The notes beneath the pieces are model-generated. The model did no database searches and was not told the origin of the DNA. It saw only the letters and a program-made list of their open reading frames with translations. The position numbers and the translations under genes are program-made. 64,000 bases of DNA, from the NCBI GenBank assembly GCA_002682825.1, contig NOKP01000007.1, positions 930,001-994,000 of the forward strand. The letters are read 5' to 3'. This stretch comes from Neonectria sp. B-13 (lineage: Eukaryota > Ascomycota > Sordariomycetes > Hypocreales > Nectriaceae). Positions 34,400-46,553 of the stretch are shown here, one piece after another (the first letter of the stretch is position 1; each line of letters starts with the position of its first letter).

Positions 34400-35493
34400 T
34401 TAGACAGAGACCATCTTCTCGCCAAGGGGCTGGAGAACGTTCTTGCCGTACTCGCCACCGTAGTTGCCTATTCAACGTGTTAGTTTGATTCAAGTTACCA
34501 GATGCAGTGAATGACTTACCTTGAGGGTTGTAGTTGCAGACGGTGTACCAGGAATCCATGGCGTACATGGTACCGGCAGGGCAGTTGACGGTAGCGCATC
34601 CGACCTTGGTGGTGTCGGCCCAGACGACCTGGGTGAAGTGGCCGAAGAGCTGGATGTTCATGCCGGAGGGAGGGTTCTCCTGTCCGTAGTATGACCAGTT
34701 GTCCATCTCGCTGTTGTACCACTGGTTGGTGACGGACTGAGCACCACACTGGTTCTGGAGGTCAGAGATGTCACCAGAGGAGCCCCAAGAGGCAAGGTTC
34801 TGGCCGTAACCGCCGTTGCCCTGGTCCCTGTGTAATAGTCAGTGTCTGGATACCACTTAGGATATGGTCAACTTACATGTCATGCTCGAACTTGCAGCTC
34901 TTGGCACTGTTCTCGGCGTACTGGGCAAGAGTGGAATCCCAGGTAAGGGCATCCACGGAGTGGTTGGCTCGGTGAAGGTTGTGGTAGTTGAGCATCACAC
35001 TCTTGTAGCCCTCGTCCAGGGACAGAGAGATAGAAGAGTCAGTCGTGGCCTTGGTCTCAGCAGCGGCGGTAGTCTCCTCCACAGGCTCCTCGACGGTGGT
35101 AGAGACGACAGCCTCCTTGGTAGTGGAGGCCTTCTTGGTGGTCTTCTTAGAAGTGGTGGCAGGCTCATCGTAGGCCTCGACCCAGACGGTGGTAACCGCA
35201 GCCTTGGGAGCGGCGGTGGTGGTAGGCACAGCAGCAGCCTCGACAACGGTGGTGACGACGACGGGCTTGACGTAGGTTTGCTTGGGCTTGCGGTTGACCT
35301 TCTTGACGGTGGTGGTGGTGGGTTCCGCGGCCTTGTAAACGACCTCAGTAGCCTGAGCCTGTTGCTCCTGGCCGGCGGTAACGACCACGGTAACAACTTC
35401 GTAAACCCATTCGGTCTCCATAGCACGCTTGTTGATGGGGCTGGCGGCGGCCAGCAGGGCGCTGGCGCCGGCGATGAACATGGAAGCCTTCAT
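34400..35493 (-). CDS. Secreted CAP-superfamily (SCP/PR-1/Pry-like) protein
   Basis: Three exons (35493-34877, 34827-34520, 34467-34400), all with GTAAGT donors, encode 330 residues. Residues 1-17 are a signal peptide. Residues about 20-180 are a Thr/Val/Lys-rich low-complexity region with T-T-T-V and K-K-T-T-K-K-A-S motifs, probably O-glycosylated. The CAP domain follows: M-L-N-Y-H-N-L-H-R, then the first signature G-H-F-T-Q-V-V-W-A with C-A-T-V-N-C, and the second signature V-C-N-Y-N-P-Q-G-N. The two metal-site histidines and four cavity Cys are in place. Yeast Pry proteins of this type bind and export sterols and fatty acids; some plant-associated fungal members act on host defences. The mature protein ends L-G-E-K-M-V-S-V. 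Confidence 0.92.
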
Positions 35494-36350
35494 TTTGCTG
35501 GTGTGGGAACGGAAGACGAAAATATAGTACTGGGAACTTGTCAGATATTTGAATGAAGTGGATAGTTGTGAATAAGCTGCGTGGCTTGGTGCAAGTGATG
35601 CAGTGGTGATTCAATGCCGCTTGGCAGTGTCTCGGTGTCATAGGATGATGCAGGCTGTTGCTGGATGCAGAGCTGGTGGAATGTAGTCGTTACGGGGAAT
35701 CGGTGTTGGTATCAGTGTTGTAAGACAACGGCTTCGAGACAATTCAAGGCCCAGAACCCGGCTAGATATCTACTCGGTGCTGCTTGCAGAGGCTACCCCA
35801 CGTTCGAGTGCAGCTTTGTCTGCTATACTGGGGCCTTTGTCCTCGATGACGGTTGTCCGCTTGCAGCTCTTTGTGTTGCCAGGCATTGTGTTGAAAACGG
35901 TGTTGATCGAGTGTAGGGACAAACAGATGAACAGGCGCCAAGGGGTAGAGAAGTGCAAAGCCAAGATTCAAAGTAATACGCAAAGTCAGGATACATACCT
36001 TGGGTAGATTGGTGGATTGAGGTGACAGTGGAGCTATCGGATGTTTCAGAACCGGTCTGGGCGATGAACAGCACTGCTGAAAGATGGGATCCGTCAAGGA
36101 TTCCGGGAGTTTGTTTGGGTTGGTTTTTCGAATGAAGGTGTTGTCTGAAGAGACGGAAGGAGTGACGCGGAAGAAACCGAAACAAAGATGTCGACTTGAG
36201 GTGAAGTTGAAGAGGGACCTGAAAACGGAAGAGTCGACGAAAAGATTTGAGCGGTTCGACCAGCGGATAGTGTGGGGTTTAAAGGAGTGGACTGCGGTGT
36301 CTAGAACACGCAAAAAAGGAATGTGAGAAAGAAGGTCGGGCCTGGCTAGC
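35494..36350 (-). promoter_or_regulatory. Long 5' leader of the CAP gene, possibly with an intron
   Basis: Read on the minus strand, the 500 bp from about 36300 downwards are rich in C, T and A with CAACC/CAAAC motifs typical of a transcribed leader. A GTATGT donor in good context (CCAAG|GTATGT) occurs at 35998, and A/G-ending candidate acceptors lie just upstream of the ATG at 35493. This suggests a leader of several hundred nt containing an intron. Confidence 0.4.
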
Positions 36351-39300
36351 GGTCGACGTGAAGACTCTGGGTGAGGAGGAACGAGTTAAGAGAGAAAGCG
36401 TCGATCTTGGTCGGCGCGGGCAACGACGTTAAAAAGGAACGGCCAGAGGGTCGCCAGGTGGTCGCAGACTGGCAGACTTGCAGCACGGCCGGGCCGCTAG
36501 GAAGGTGCAGGGACCCCGGATGATTGGATGAGGAGGTCCAGGGGTTCGACGGCCCACTTCTCGCAGCTGCTCGCTCTCGCGCCGCCCAGGGGAGAGTGGG
36601 CGTGTGCGGATGGTGGAGGCGTGCGGAGGCGATGCGATGATGATGAGGAGGATCAACAACCCCCAGGCCCAGGGAGACGCAGAGGCACCAGAGCAGAGGG
36701 AAGAGGAGATGAGGCTTGTTTGGGGCGCGCACGCCAAGCCGAGAAACCGAGGTGCGCACCCAGAGGGACCAATGGAAGCCCGCTGATCACTGAGATTAAC
36801 GGGGCTAAACACCACATCTCGGGCTCTTGCTGCAAGGTACCAGGCACCCCGGACAGGCCCCAGGCACCCCAGGCACACGCCCGGAGACCCGCTGTGGCTG
36901 GTACGGTGCGTGATTGAGTACGTACCTGGACTCCCAACGCCGGGCTGTTGGCCGTTGCCCGGTGTCCGCCTCACAGGCGACCTGCAGCGGGCTGCAGCGC
37001 ACTCGGCAGCCAACTGGCGCCTGTCGGTCCCTCGGCAGCGTGCACGTCCACTGTCCAGTCTCCCTTCACTGTCCTGAGAGTTCGGGGCCTGCCCTTGAAT
37101 CTCCCTTGGATCCGTCCCCCTGGCCCGCTTCCTCGAATTGCTGCACCACCACTGCAACAAAGCCAGCGCTAACAGTGCCACGGGCACACTCAAGGAGCTG
37201 GATACGACCCCAGGAAACCAACCGGTGCCGCATCAGCGGTCGCTTACCGGCTACCAAGGCTTTTTACTAGGGCTGGGACCAGAACACGGATTGCTTCTCG
37301 GGTTCTCCAGGGCCCTGAGAGTTTACCGCGAGACAGCTGATGGGTTTGGCATGGCAGTTCGCTTTTGCCGCTCATGCTCAGCCGACATGCTTACGAATAT
37401 TTGACCTGTATCCGCAATCAAGCACTCTACCTATCTGGTACGTAACAACACTTGCAAGATATGTTCTCATGATGCACTGGTCTGATAGTTACTTAGTCCT
37501 GCTAAAAAGAATTCATCCACAGCCAGCCACGAGGAGTTTGAAGTCGTTGGATTCTTCATCACTGTCTCTCTTGGTTGATGGTTTTGAAGTTAAAATCCGT
37601 CCCACACAGTTCTACCAAGCCACGTACTTGCCCCAAGACATCAAACAATGGCACTGATGAGAAGCATATTTTATGGTTTCCTATGAAGCCTACTTCCGGC
37701 CTGTAAATGCGAAGAACCAACGGTTTACATAAATACGTGCTTTGGTTTTTTTGTTTTTGTTTTTCTTTCCTACTTTGTTACCATCAATCATCAAGTTTTT
37801 CTTGACCTTGGTATACGCAGATATTAATGGCGACCTTGACAGTCAACAAGAAGAGAATCATCGAGGTTTTGCGTACCGTGTAGTCAAAAAAAAAAAAACT
37901 CCACATCACGAAACAATGCTTCGAAAAAGCCAGTAGTGTAGCGTAAACAGTCAAGCATCTCTCATGCCACATAGGCCACACGGCTTCCCCTCTCTCTCCG
38001 TACTGCGTGAATTCGCCTGTTACGAGACCAGATCCCATGGCCACTAACAAGGAAAACCAGCTGGCTTACGTGTGCGGTGTGCGTGCGTCGCGTGTGCTTG
38101 TTTTGCCCTGCAAGCGCAGGATGCAAGGTTCGTCAAATCGGACCAGTTGACGACCAGAGGCCCTTGCTGCACCTCAAATCTCAAACAGAAGCGGGATGAG
38201 GCAATCAACGCACCCAGGCCCTTGGCTTCTCGCCCATCTAATTAATATCTCATCTGCCAAACCCGCGCTGGCAACTAGGTTGGCAAGGCTCATGCTGGGT
38301 TCGGTTAGCTGTTTGCAAGTTGGTCGCCTGCCGGTTTCGTTGTTGTTCTTTGCTTTGGCCCATGGCGCCGTCAGTCCATGTCAATCTCCATTCGCATCCG
38401 GGGCGGCCGCGGCATTCAGCTCCTTTCTCTCCTCGTCTCCCAACGCATGCCGTGAGTTAAGGGCTACTCTATCTCCAACTGCATTCATCTCCGGGCAGCC
38501 AACATGCCCGGCCGGCTGGCGGGCTATCCGGGTCGGGAGTCGAGCCCGCCCAGTCTGCATCCCATCTGATGGCAAATTAGCTCGTTGGTTGCTCTTGAAG
38601 ATTGCCTTGTGTGCGAATAGAGGCACAGGTTCATCGTCTAAGCCTCTCTCTAGAAGGCCCCGCTTACCCGTATCCCTCTAGATGATCCCTGATCCTCGAG
38701 TGATCTTGATGGGGAACGGGGCTTGGCTGTGCGAATGCGTAGCCTACGAGCGGCGGCGCCGTCGATTCTCAAGCAATGAGCCAAGCTTCAAGTGCACCGG
38801 TAGGCCAGCTCATCTGACACTTGCATTCCGTATTGACATGGAGAATCAAATGCCGACAAGGTCTGCATCAGCCGCACCGCCTCACCCAGCGTCTTTGAAC
38901 ATTGTCCTGCACTTCCCGATGGTCTGTCGGGCTGCCTTGTCGGGACTCAGCTGACTCGGGGAACATGGCGCCAGGATCGAGTACGAACAATCGGGTGCCA
39001 ACCAACCAGGGAACCCTTCTGCTCCCGACAGCCCGTTATTTACTGTCCGGAAGCCCGCAGAAATAGTGCGGTTGGGTTGTTACAATACAGCCAACAAAGG
39101 CAGATCACATTCCTTCAGAGCTGAATCCAGCCCAACTAACTCCTTGAACCGCCCTCGGTGATCGACCACGCATCCATTGATCTCATCTGGGTTGAGACAC
39201 TGAGAGGCACTAATAGTCTACCAGGCCAACAGCCTACCATTAGTGGCTCCTGTTTTCCTGAAATGTACCTTGTAGGAGAGTGTGGCGTCGACGATCAAGG

Positions 39301-42300
39301 GGTGTGCGAGATGCCAGAAAAACACCCTGTCGGGGATCACGGCCACCCAATCTGAGAAGCGAATGCTGGCGCTGGGTCCACCAAACAAGCTCCCCCTGAT
39401 GATGCGCCCATGGTGGAGAGCCGCATCGTACCTTAGGCGCCACAGTCCGAGGGCGAATACGTACCGACATGGAGCTAGAAGCCAGAAGCGCGAGAAACTG
39501 CCCCTGGACACGAACTGGGCGGGACCCGACTCTCCATTTCTCTGAAACGGCCCTAACTGCAGCGGCTTCTCCCTCTTCATCTCCCACGGCCGGCACCATG
39601 TACCTCTCCGTCATGCGCCGTGAGTTGGCAATTCGGGCCTCGAGGTTTGCCCTGGTGGCTTCCATTCCCTTTAACCTTGAGTCAAAAGACGGGAGAAGAG
39701 CTCTATTGGCAATAGAGTCTGAACACTTGGCATGCCAACTAAACCAACTCCCCAACCCCAGACTTCCACTGTCAACTTCAATGTCAGTGTCGGTGTCATA
39801 GTCCTACCTCCATCCATCGTCGTCACCAACAAGCCTACATCCAACGTGGCAGGTACCTAGCAAAGCTTGTCTAGCCTCAAGCGCCCCATGCACTGGCGTG
39901 TCGCAGACTGACAGCTTTCTGCATCCCGGCATCATGGGCCAAGGACCAAGCACCAAACCCGGCACTTCGCCGTGCTTGCATTGCATCTGCATCTGCATCT
40001 GCACTTCTCGCCTCTCTTTCTGTCTCGTGCCGCATGCCTGAACACGAGCCTCTTGCAGCTGTACGATGCTGTGCGTTTTTCTTTGCTCCAAACAACATGA
40101 CCTGATGGAATTCCTTCTTATCCCCCTTCTGCTTTGTTCCATTTCGTTCTACCAAACGAATACCCAATGCCAACAAAGACCCCTTTCGTCTAGTAGCTTT
40201 TCCAAAATATGGTAGGCCAATACTTGGCAGGCAGGCGCCGGCTCTTCCTTATACGGTCGCTAGCCAGAGAGAAAAGCCAAACAATGCGATGACATTCCGC
40301 CGTTCCGACATTTTGCTACCCTTCACTTTGGCACTTTCCGACGTTTCGCTCTAGCTTCATCCATGTGCCGGTTCTTCTTTGCCGTCGTAACCCATGTTCA
40401 TTCCGCTGCTCCCTCATTCCACGCATCCCTCCCCTAACTGGACCTGTTGTACGAAGTATTCGTGCGTAAGTAGTAGGAATGCAATGCCAGGATTCTTGTA
40501 ACACCTCAAGCTGCCAACACCACCTAGGTCATCTCCTCCATAACACGAGGCGCTCAGCCAACGCGGCTGCTCAGCTTCCACTGCACTGTCCGGAGCCGTC
40601 GGGGGCCCATTGAGTCCAGACCGGGCCTCTCCTCCTAACAAGGAGGCGGCCCGCAGCCATGGCCACGAGCAACGTCGACAATGCCAAGGGTCAGCCCCAT
40701 TGTCAGAGTCGATCAGTCAATTGAGTTGTCTATTCGATGCCGGCATCCCCGCACACATGCATCGCTCGTCTATCGACCTAGTTGGCGGTCTAGGGGCTTC
40801 GCTAAGGTTGACAAGGACGGAGGGCGACTGAGCGAGGGCGCCTGGAGCATCAACCGTCGTTCAAGGCATATTGTTGTCCCCCAGCACATAACACCGATCG
40901 TTCGAACCTCGCAGTTTCACCGATCCCGGTCAACACCCCAGGCCAGACCTGGCCCTCTCCTTCGTCCACGTTACGACGCAAGGTGAACGCAGTGACTGTG
41001 GCTGGCTCTGTCAATGAGGCCCCCCGAACTCCTCAACAGAGCATGGTTAACCTGATGAACTGACTGAGCTCTAATTACTCCCCTTCCTCATTAACGACGC
41101 ATCTCATCACGCTTCTTGCCCTGGGATTCCTAGCATCGCACATATCCCCGGTATCCCAGAACCCCCGGTGCCTCCCCACAAGCCGACATGCCCCTTTTAC
41201 CCTCTCATCAGACTACGCCCCGGGAGTCTCGCCACCTTGAAATCTGAGGGACAAAAGACAGAGAAGACCCAACTCCCAACGAAGGTAACACGGCTCTCCG
41301 GCATCCAAGGAAAACCCCTGCCTCCTGGCTCTGTGTCCTCCCTCGGGGCCCTCTCCCTGCACGGTCAATTTCGGTCATCGCGTGCCGCCCCAGGTGTCGT
41401 TCCGTCGGGAAGTCGTCGGGAAAGCGCAGGGTGTGTTGATGTAAGTGTGAAATTAACGTGGATTGAATTTCACAATCAGAATCCGCACATCAACGCACAT
41501 AGCCCATGCAAAAAGGCTTGTTAAAAATACAAGTGCCAAGTCAATCAGGCCCCCTCCATCGATGATCCGTCGATCTCCACGTCACCCATCATCTGCAGCT
41601 CGCAGTTTGCATTGAATTCCAGGAACAAAAGCTCACCAAAAGTGGCCGCTCATGCCCTCGAAACGAAAAGGCCTGACCCGTTTCGAAACCATATCGTCCT
41701 GCGTTCTCTGTCTCTCGTGACTTTGTTTCTTTTCCGCTTCTGTTGCTGGCGCCCCTCCGTGCCTCTAGATTCGTCCGAGCCTCGCCCCGACCAACCAACA
41801 GCTTGCGCCATCCTGGACATCAAACTTGAGAACAGGCCCCGTTTCACGAAGCGCAGAAGCGCTCAACAACGCAAAACTCCCAAACACGGAAGAAAAGAAC
41901 GGAAAACAATCCAGCCACTTTGTTGTAACAACACCCGCTATGTCTCAGCTCCCGTGACATAAGGCCGTTGTTTCGATCTTAGGCGCGTGACCTCATCGGC
42001 GTCAACGTTCAGCAAACACCACCTGAACTTTGTAAGAGCAGACCAACAGATCCATCGCGCAGTTCCCTCGTATTGTAGCTGCCCCTCCCGTTGCTTTGCG
42101 TTTCAGCCAACCCCCAACCACCATGGCCGGGTGCTCGAGCGCATCCGAGAAGCTGTCTCTCGTAGCGCGATGCCCGTTCCCGTCTCGGCTTTTCAGCCCT
42201 CGACTCCGCGTGCCTCGCAGAACCGTCATTCGTAGTCTACGTTTTCGAGGGACAAATCGTCCGGTAACACAGTAAATGTTCCAGATTGATTTTGTGTTAC

Positions 42301-43403
42301 TTCGAACCGGAAGTGTTGGCCGCCTGGTTGCAGTTTCATGGCCACAACGAGATCCGAAACCTATGGCTGAAAGTTGTGTCATCAACCTGCCAGTTTGCTT
42401 GGATGTTGGAATCAGTAGTTCGTGTCACCTATCTGGCCTAAATAACCACTCATTGCGCCAAGACGGATTCCGTGTGTTGGATGGTGAGACGCCTGGCTCT
42501 CGTTGGGGGTTCACATAGACACGACCAATTTTCATTACCTTTAGGGTAAGCTTCATCGCAATACTAGTAAAAGTCTAAATAAAATCACACAACTCTCCTT
42601 CCTTTCTCTACTGAAAAGACTGGCACCTTTGACCTGAGCCAATTGGTGGTATTGTGTTATGGGTGGTACTTTGGAGTATCGTCGCTCTTCCCGCTCGCTT
42701 GGCGTCATGTTGAGTCATTCTTGTGACGCCTTGTCTGCAATAATACAATTTTGGCAGCGGCCCCATACATAACCTAACGACCACAGTAGCTAGCAATTGA
42801 TGATGAAACGTTGCAGGCTACCTGATCAGCTTATCTCCCTGCGAGGAATAATGCAAGACATTTCTGGTTGCCTTACGCAGTGCATCAATATTCAAGACGC
42901 AATGCATCATGCTCGTGTTCAAAACAAGCATCCCTCACCTGTGTCCACAGCACAGTCCATCGACGTTGATGCTTTATAACACTAATAACGCTATATTGGA
43001 AACGAATGGGCCGGTTACGCCTTGTACATTGTTATTTAGTGGATAGTTGGCAGCGCGTGTTAGGACAGATTAAGCATCTGGTTACTGCAATGTTACTTCT
43101 CAAGGCTTGCATGGCATAGATTCCTTGGCACCCATCCACGTCAAATGGTCTGTTGCCACGGGGAAGGCTGGATTGTGTCAATTCCATGATAGTGTTGTCT
43201 ATGTGATGCCCCATCAAGGTGTTTGTGAGCTCGCATATATCGACATACTCCGAACTTCCGTTGCTTGTTATGTAATCGATAGACATCGTACCGAGCTAGC
43301 AAAGTGATGTCACGAGTCAGGTTTCAAGAACTGGCAATCCATTCTCTTCGATTCATTGGCAAATGTACATGATCGATCCCGATCTTTCGTAGTTTCCAGC
43401 TCC
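36351..43403. other. Large gene-poor region
   Basis: About 7 kb without a gene I can support. It starts with a GC-rich kilobase (36.4-37.3 kb, repeated CCAGGCACCCC units), becomes A/T-rich at 37.4-38.1 kb including a 12-A run at 37889-37900, then is GC-balanced with CATCTG repeats at about 39985-40010. Frames up to 254 codons (36429-37193, minus) have no domain or coherent codon use. A 50-codon frame with an ideal start context is listed separately at 42123. Confidence 0.35.
42123..42275 (+). CDS. Possible 50-aa small protein with ideal start context
   Basis: An ATG in a perfect Kozak-like context (CCACCATGGCC) opens a 50-codon frame. The predicted peptide is Arg/Ser-rich and lacks acidic residues apart from one Glu, a composition like a mitochondrial presequence. 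A possible acceptor (TTTCAG) lies 20 nt before the ATG, which would place a leader intron there. No further exon, domain or homologue is recognised. It may be a real small protein, an upstream frame of a non-coding transcript, or chance. Confidence 0.2.
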   Translation: MAGCSSASEKLSLVARCPFPSRLFSPRLRVPRRTVIRSLRFRGTNRPVTQ

Positions 43404-44207
43404 TTATTGCTTCGCCTCGCTCTGCCCGACAACATAGGGCTTGCCGTCGCCGGGGCCAATGCGCACGTCAGCGAAGATCTGCGTCGGTCGCAGCTCAACT
43501 GGGGTGACGTTCTTGGGCTGGTCGGGGATCTTCTTTTCGAGTTTCTGCCAGATAGGGTCAGTCCCGGGGGGTTCCGCGCCAGGCATGGAGGGATCCGGTG
43601 GTGACATACCAAGTTCTCGTAGACACACTTGTTGAGCTTCCACTCAGCGGGGCGGCATTGCCACAGCTGGTGATTCCGGTCGTCGAGGCACTCCCAGTGT
43701 TTGCGGAATTCGGTGAGGCAGTGCGTGTTGATGTCCTTGATGCTGTTGATCGGATCGGGTCAGCGGATGTCCATTATGTTCACAGAAACACCCATCGCAA
43801 AGTAGCATGGGAAACTCCTGCTGGGGGATCCTTCCGAGGGAAACGCACACGCTGGAGGCACATCGGGTAACTCGTCGGCCCTCCTTCAAGCACTCAAACT
43901 CTCCTCGGCCCGGGTTCTCGTTCTTGCACTGCATGTAATCATCATTGTAGTCGCGGCATCGGGCGCCGATGAAGAAGGAGGCAGACAACAGAGGTGCAGA
44001 GCTGGCTCCAATCTCCTTGACAACCGGGATATCCCCAGGGAGAGGAGTGGTGTCAATGAGCACCTGCTGGTTGAACCTGGCCAGAGGGTTAGCCATTTAT
44101 TTTCCCACCATCTCCACGCAGCCCAATTGCCCTCGACCGGAGGGGCTAGGGCGATTCGGCGGGTCGGAAGTCGGTGGGGAGACGTACTGAGCTCTTCGGG
44201 AGGCCAT
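43404..44207 (-). CDS. Complex I 20.8-kDa subunit (NDUFA8/PGIV homologue)
   Basis: Accessory subunit of NADH:ubiquinone oxidoreductase located on the intermembrane-space side of the membrane arm. Four exons (44207-44188, 44076-43849, 43742-43610, 43544-43404) encode 173 residues; the first exon is only 20 nt. The Cys pattern is diagnostic: four CX9C motifs, C-R-D-Y-N-D-D-Y-M-Q-C, C-L-K-E-G-R-R-V-T-R-C, C-L-T-E-F-R-K-H-W-E-C and C-R-P-A-E-W-K-L-N-K-C, i.e. two twin-CX9C units imported by the Mia40 pathway. The usual I-P-D-Q-P segment follows in the last exon. There is no cleavable presequence, as expected. It is divergent from the Nup54 gene, with 451 bp between the starts. Confidence 0.93.
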
Positions 44208-44658
44208 GGTGCTGGTGTTTGCGCTGCTGACGACGAGCGTTGAGGTGATTCGAGAGGCGGGAGTTGGAAGGTGAGGTTGCTCGGCTAGGATTTGAATGTC
44301 GGAATTGGTTCGCTGTGATTGGTTGACTGGTGGGGCGAGGCTGCGAGTTAGGCTACGGCTGAGCCAAGGTCCGCCAAGCTATGTTTTCGCGTTCCAGCTC
44401 TAATAATTTTGAGGCACCAACAAACAAAGCGCACCACGACCGTCCTCAGCCTTGCAACCACGACATCCTCTACGGCGACCCTTTATCACCCTCAACAGAT
44501 CGGACTTATCGGTGCGAAACTCATCACGACTCGCAGAGGAAAAAAATTCTCTTGCGACTCAGCTGCGCCTTCAGCCGACAGCTCTAGGTCATCTCGAGCT
44601 AGGACAACCTCCGTCAACACCCCGATCTCGGATTTTGCGATATACCACAACTGCCACC
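44208..44658. promoter_or_regulatory. Bidirectional promoter, complex I subunit / Nup54
   Basis: The 451 bp between two divergent start codons must carry both promoters. The stretch at 44410-44650 is rich in CAAC and CTC motifs, as in fungal leaders. No TATA box is obvious. Confidence 0.45.
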
Positions 44659-45790
44659 ATGTCGCTCTTCGGTCAAAAGCCTTCGCTCTTCGGGCAATCC
44701 CAGCCTGTACAGACTCCTCAACCGGTACAACAGTCGCTTTTCCCGTATCATGAGAACCAGACTCTAAATGGACAACATCAGCAGGGAAACACACTCGGCA
44801 CCTCCATGATGGGCCAACAACAACAGCAACAACAGACTCAGCAGATGCCTGCTCTGTCCCAGTCACAGGCGCAGCTGTCCAACTCACTATGGCAACCCGG
44901 CAAGGAGACTCCTCGTATGTCGCCTCTCGATGCTTGCGAGCAACTGTGGCCGACACGATACTGACCGTTACTTCCAGACCAGAAGCCTATCCTCGAGCAG
45001 ATGAAGCTGGTGACCGAGAAGTGGGACCCCGCGAACCCCAACTGCGTCTTCAAGCACTACTTCTACAACAAAGTCGATGAATCTCACGTCCCATTCTACA
45101 AGCCCCAAGCCCACGAGGACCCGCGAGAGTGGGAGGAAGCGTTGCAGAATAAGCCCGCGCCGGGATTCATGCCCGTCCTTTGCTCCGGATACGCCGGTGT
45201 CGCCGATCGCCTCAAGACACAGAAGCGAGCCGTGTCCGACTTCAACACTCGATTGCACCAGATCAATGGCAGCCTCGATGCCATCCTGCAGCGCCACGAG
45301 CTTGAGACTGAGGTGAGGGCCGTGGCTGCGCGGAGACGACAGACGACCATCAGCGAGCGGTGTCTCGCGCTAGCTGCCCGGGTCCAGGTTCTGCGAAATC
45401 GGGGCTATGCGCTGAGTGGTGATGAGGACGACCTGAACAGCCGCCTGCAGAACCTGGAGAGGGAGGTGCAGGATCCCGCCGTTGGTGCGCGGGAGGAGGA
45501 GCTGTGGAGCAGACTCATTGTTCTGCGAGGGTATGCGGATCAGCTGAACAAGGAGATGGACAAGCCTACGGGAGGAGATGGAGATGCCCTGGATCCAGAA
45601 ACAGAGGCTAAGGCAAAGAGGGTAAGTCGATGTTCTTCTGACAGGAACACTCGAAACTAACATGGCAATCACTTAGGTATTGGAAGATTACGAGAAGCAA
45701 CTTCAGCACTTGAAGAAGGAGCTGGAAGCTTTGGCTATCGATTATACGGAGTGGGAAAAGAGCAGAAACCCTCACTCGCGATCGAGGTAA
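44659..45790 (+). CDS. Nucleoporin Nup54/Nup57-type (FG, channel nucleoporin)
   Basis: Subunit of the central Nsp1-Nup57-Nup49 (Nup62-Nup54-Nup58) channel complex. Three exons (44659-44914, 44978-45621, 45677-45790) encode 337 residues. The N-terminal 85 residues are Gln-rich with S-L-F-G-Q FG-type motifs and a poly-Gln run; the FG part is short for the family. From residue about 95 the conserved Nup54 helical domain begins (N-C-V-F-K-H-Y-F-Y-N, then W-E-E-A-L-Q-N-K-P), followed by heptad-rich coiled coil with R-H-E-L-E-T and R-N-R-G-Y-A-L. The terminal exon adds D-Y-E-K-Q-L-Q-H-L. The gene converges on Tom5. Confidence 0.92.
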
Positions 45791-46282
45791 TTGGGACGGG
45801 TTATGGGGGCCCTAGCAGCATTGGAGCGAAAAGAGGAGTATATGGACTTTTCAAGGTTAATTGTTTTTTGGTTGTATCATGTGAATAGGAATATGCGACT
45901 CGCGGTCGCTCATTCTGGACAGTTGGTTGTGGTAGAGTCCTCCTTGGATGAACATTCGGGTGCCTTGCTCGACGATGAGCCAGTCGGGATCGTCGGTGTC
46001 TCTTTGAGTGCGCAATGCACACACTGGTTGTGTATTTGTTGGGAGGAATATGGAGATGCATAGACCCTTCCGAGCCTTATAATGATACAGATACATGCCG
46101 TGAACCTTCCGCCGTCTATCCATTCGCCCGTTTATATCGTACAGGGAGCGCCATCCTCCGAACCCCCACAGTGACAGGATTTGTCATTGCCGATTACTCT
46201 ATTCGTCTTCTGGATTGATTCAAACACATCCTGGCATTACTCGCAACGGGGTCGTCGGTGGTATATGAGAGTTGTCAAGGAT
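45791..46282. other. Convergent 3' spacer between Nup54 and Tom5
   Basis: About 490 bp holding the 3' UTRs of the two convergent genes; T/A-richer than the flanks. No gene seen. Confidence 0.45.
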
Positions 46283-46553
46283 CTAGAAGATCTTGCCGGC
46301 GAGCTCGATAGCGAAGGGTGCTGGCGAGTAAGTTAGCGACGTCCGCGGAAACAGCGTCCAGGAGCACGCAGATGGACATACAGAGGTACAGCAGGACAAT
46401 GGTGGCAACGGCCTGCTGGACGGTGAAGTTGGCCTCGGCCTCGAGGGCGCGGATCTCCTCCTTGGTCTGCTGGGGGGGTGCGACTGCGAAGATTGGTCAG
46501 CTCCTGGCGCCTAATGGTCGCGGGTAAGGGGCAGACATACATCCACCGAACAT
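46283..46553 (-). CDS. tom5: Mitochondrial import receptor subunit Tom5
   Basis: Small tail-anchored subunit of the TOM complex that passes preproteins from the receptors to the Tom40 pore. It is a 50-residue protein split over three exons (46553-46541, only 13 nt; 46483-46382; 46320-46283), with GTATGT donors and introns of 57 and 61 nt. The spliced protein begins M-F-G-G-F-A-P-P-Q-Q, continues with an acidic helix (T-K-E-E-I-R-A-L-E-A-E-A) and ends with a single membrane helix (A-V-A-T-I-V-L-L-Y-L-S-P-F-A), as in fungal Tom5. Each single exon is too short to be visible as an open frame of 60 codons. It is divergent from the P-protein gene. Confidence 0.9.

Noticed and set aside
34864..35556. 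230-codon plus-strand Gly/Leu-rich frame opposite the CAP gene
   Set aside because: Complement of the Thr/Val/Lys-rich low-complexity part of the CAP protein.
36429..37193. 254-codon minus-strand frame beginning with a hydrophobic stretch
   Set aside because: Lies in a GC-rich non-coding kilobase; Arg/Pro/Ser/Cys composition and no splice sites or domain.
38196..38681. 161-codon plus-strand frame with a hydrophobic segment
   Set aside because: No leader, irregular composition and no Cys pattern or domain that would support a secreted protein.
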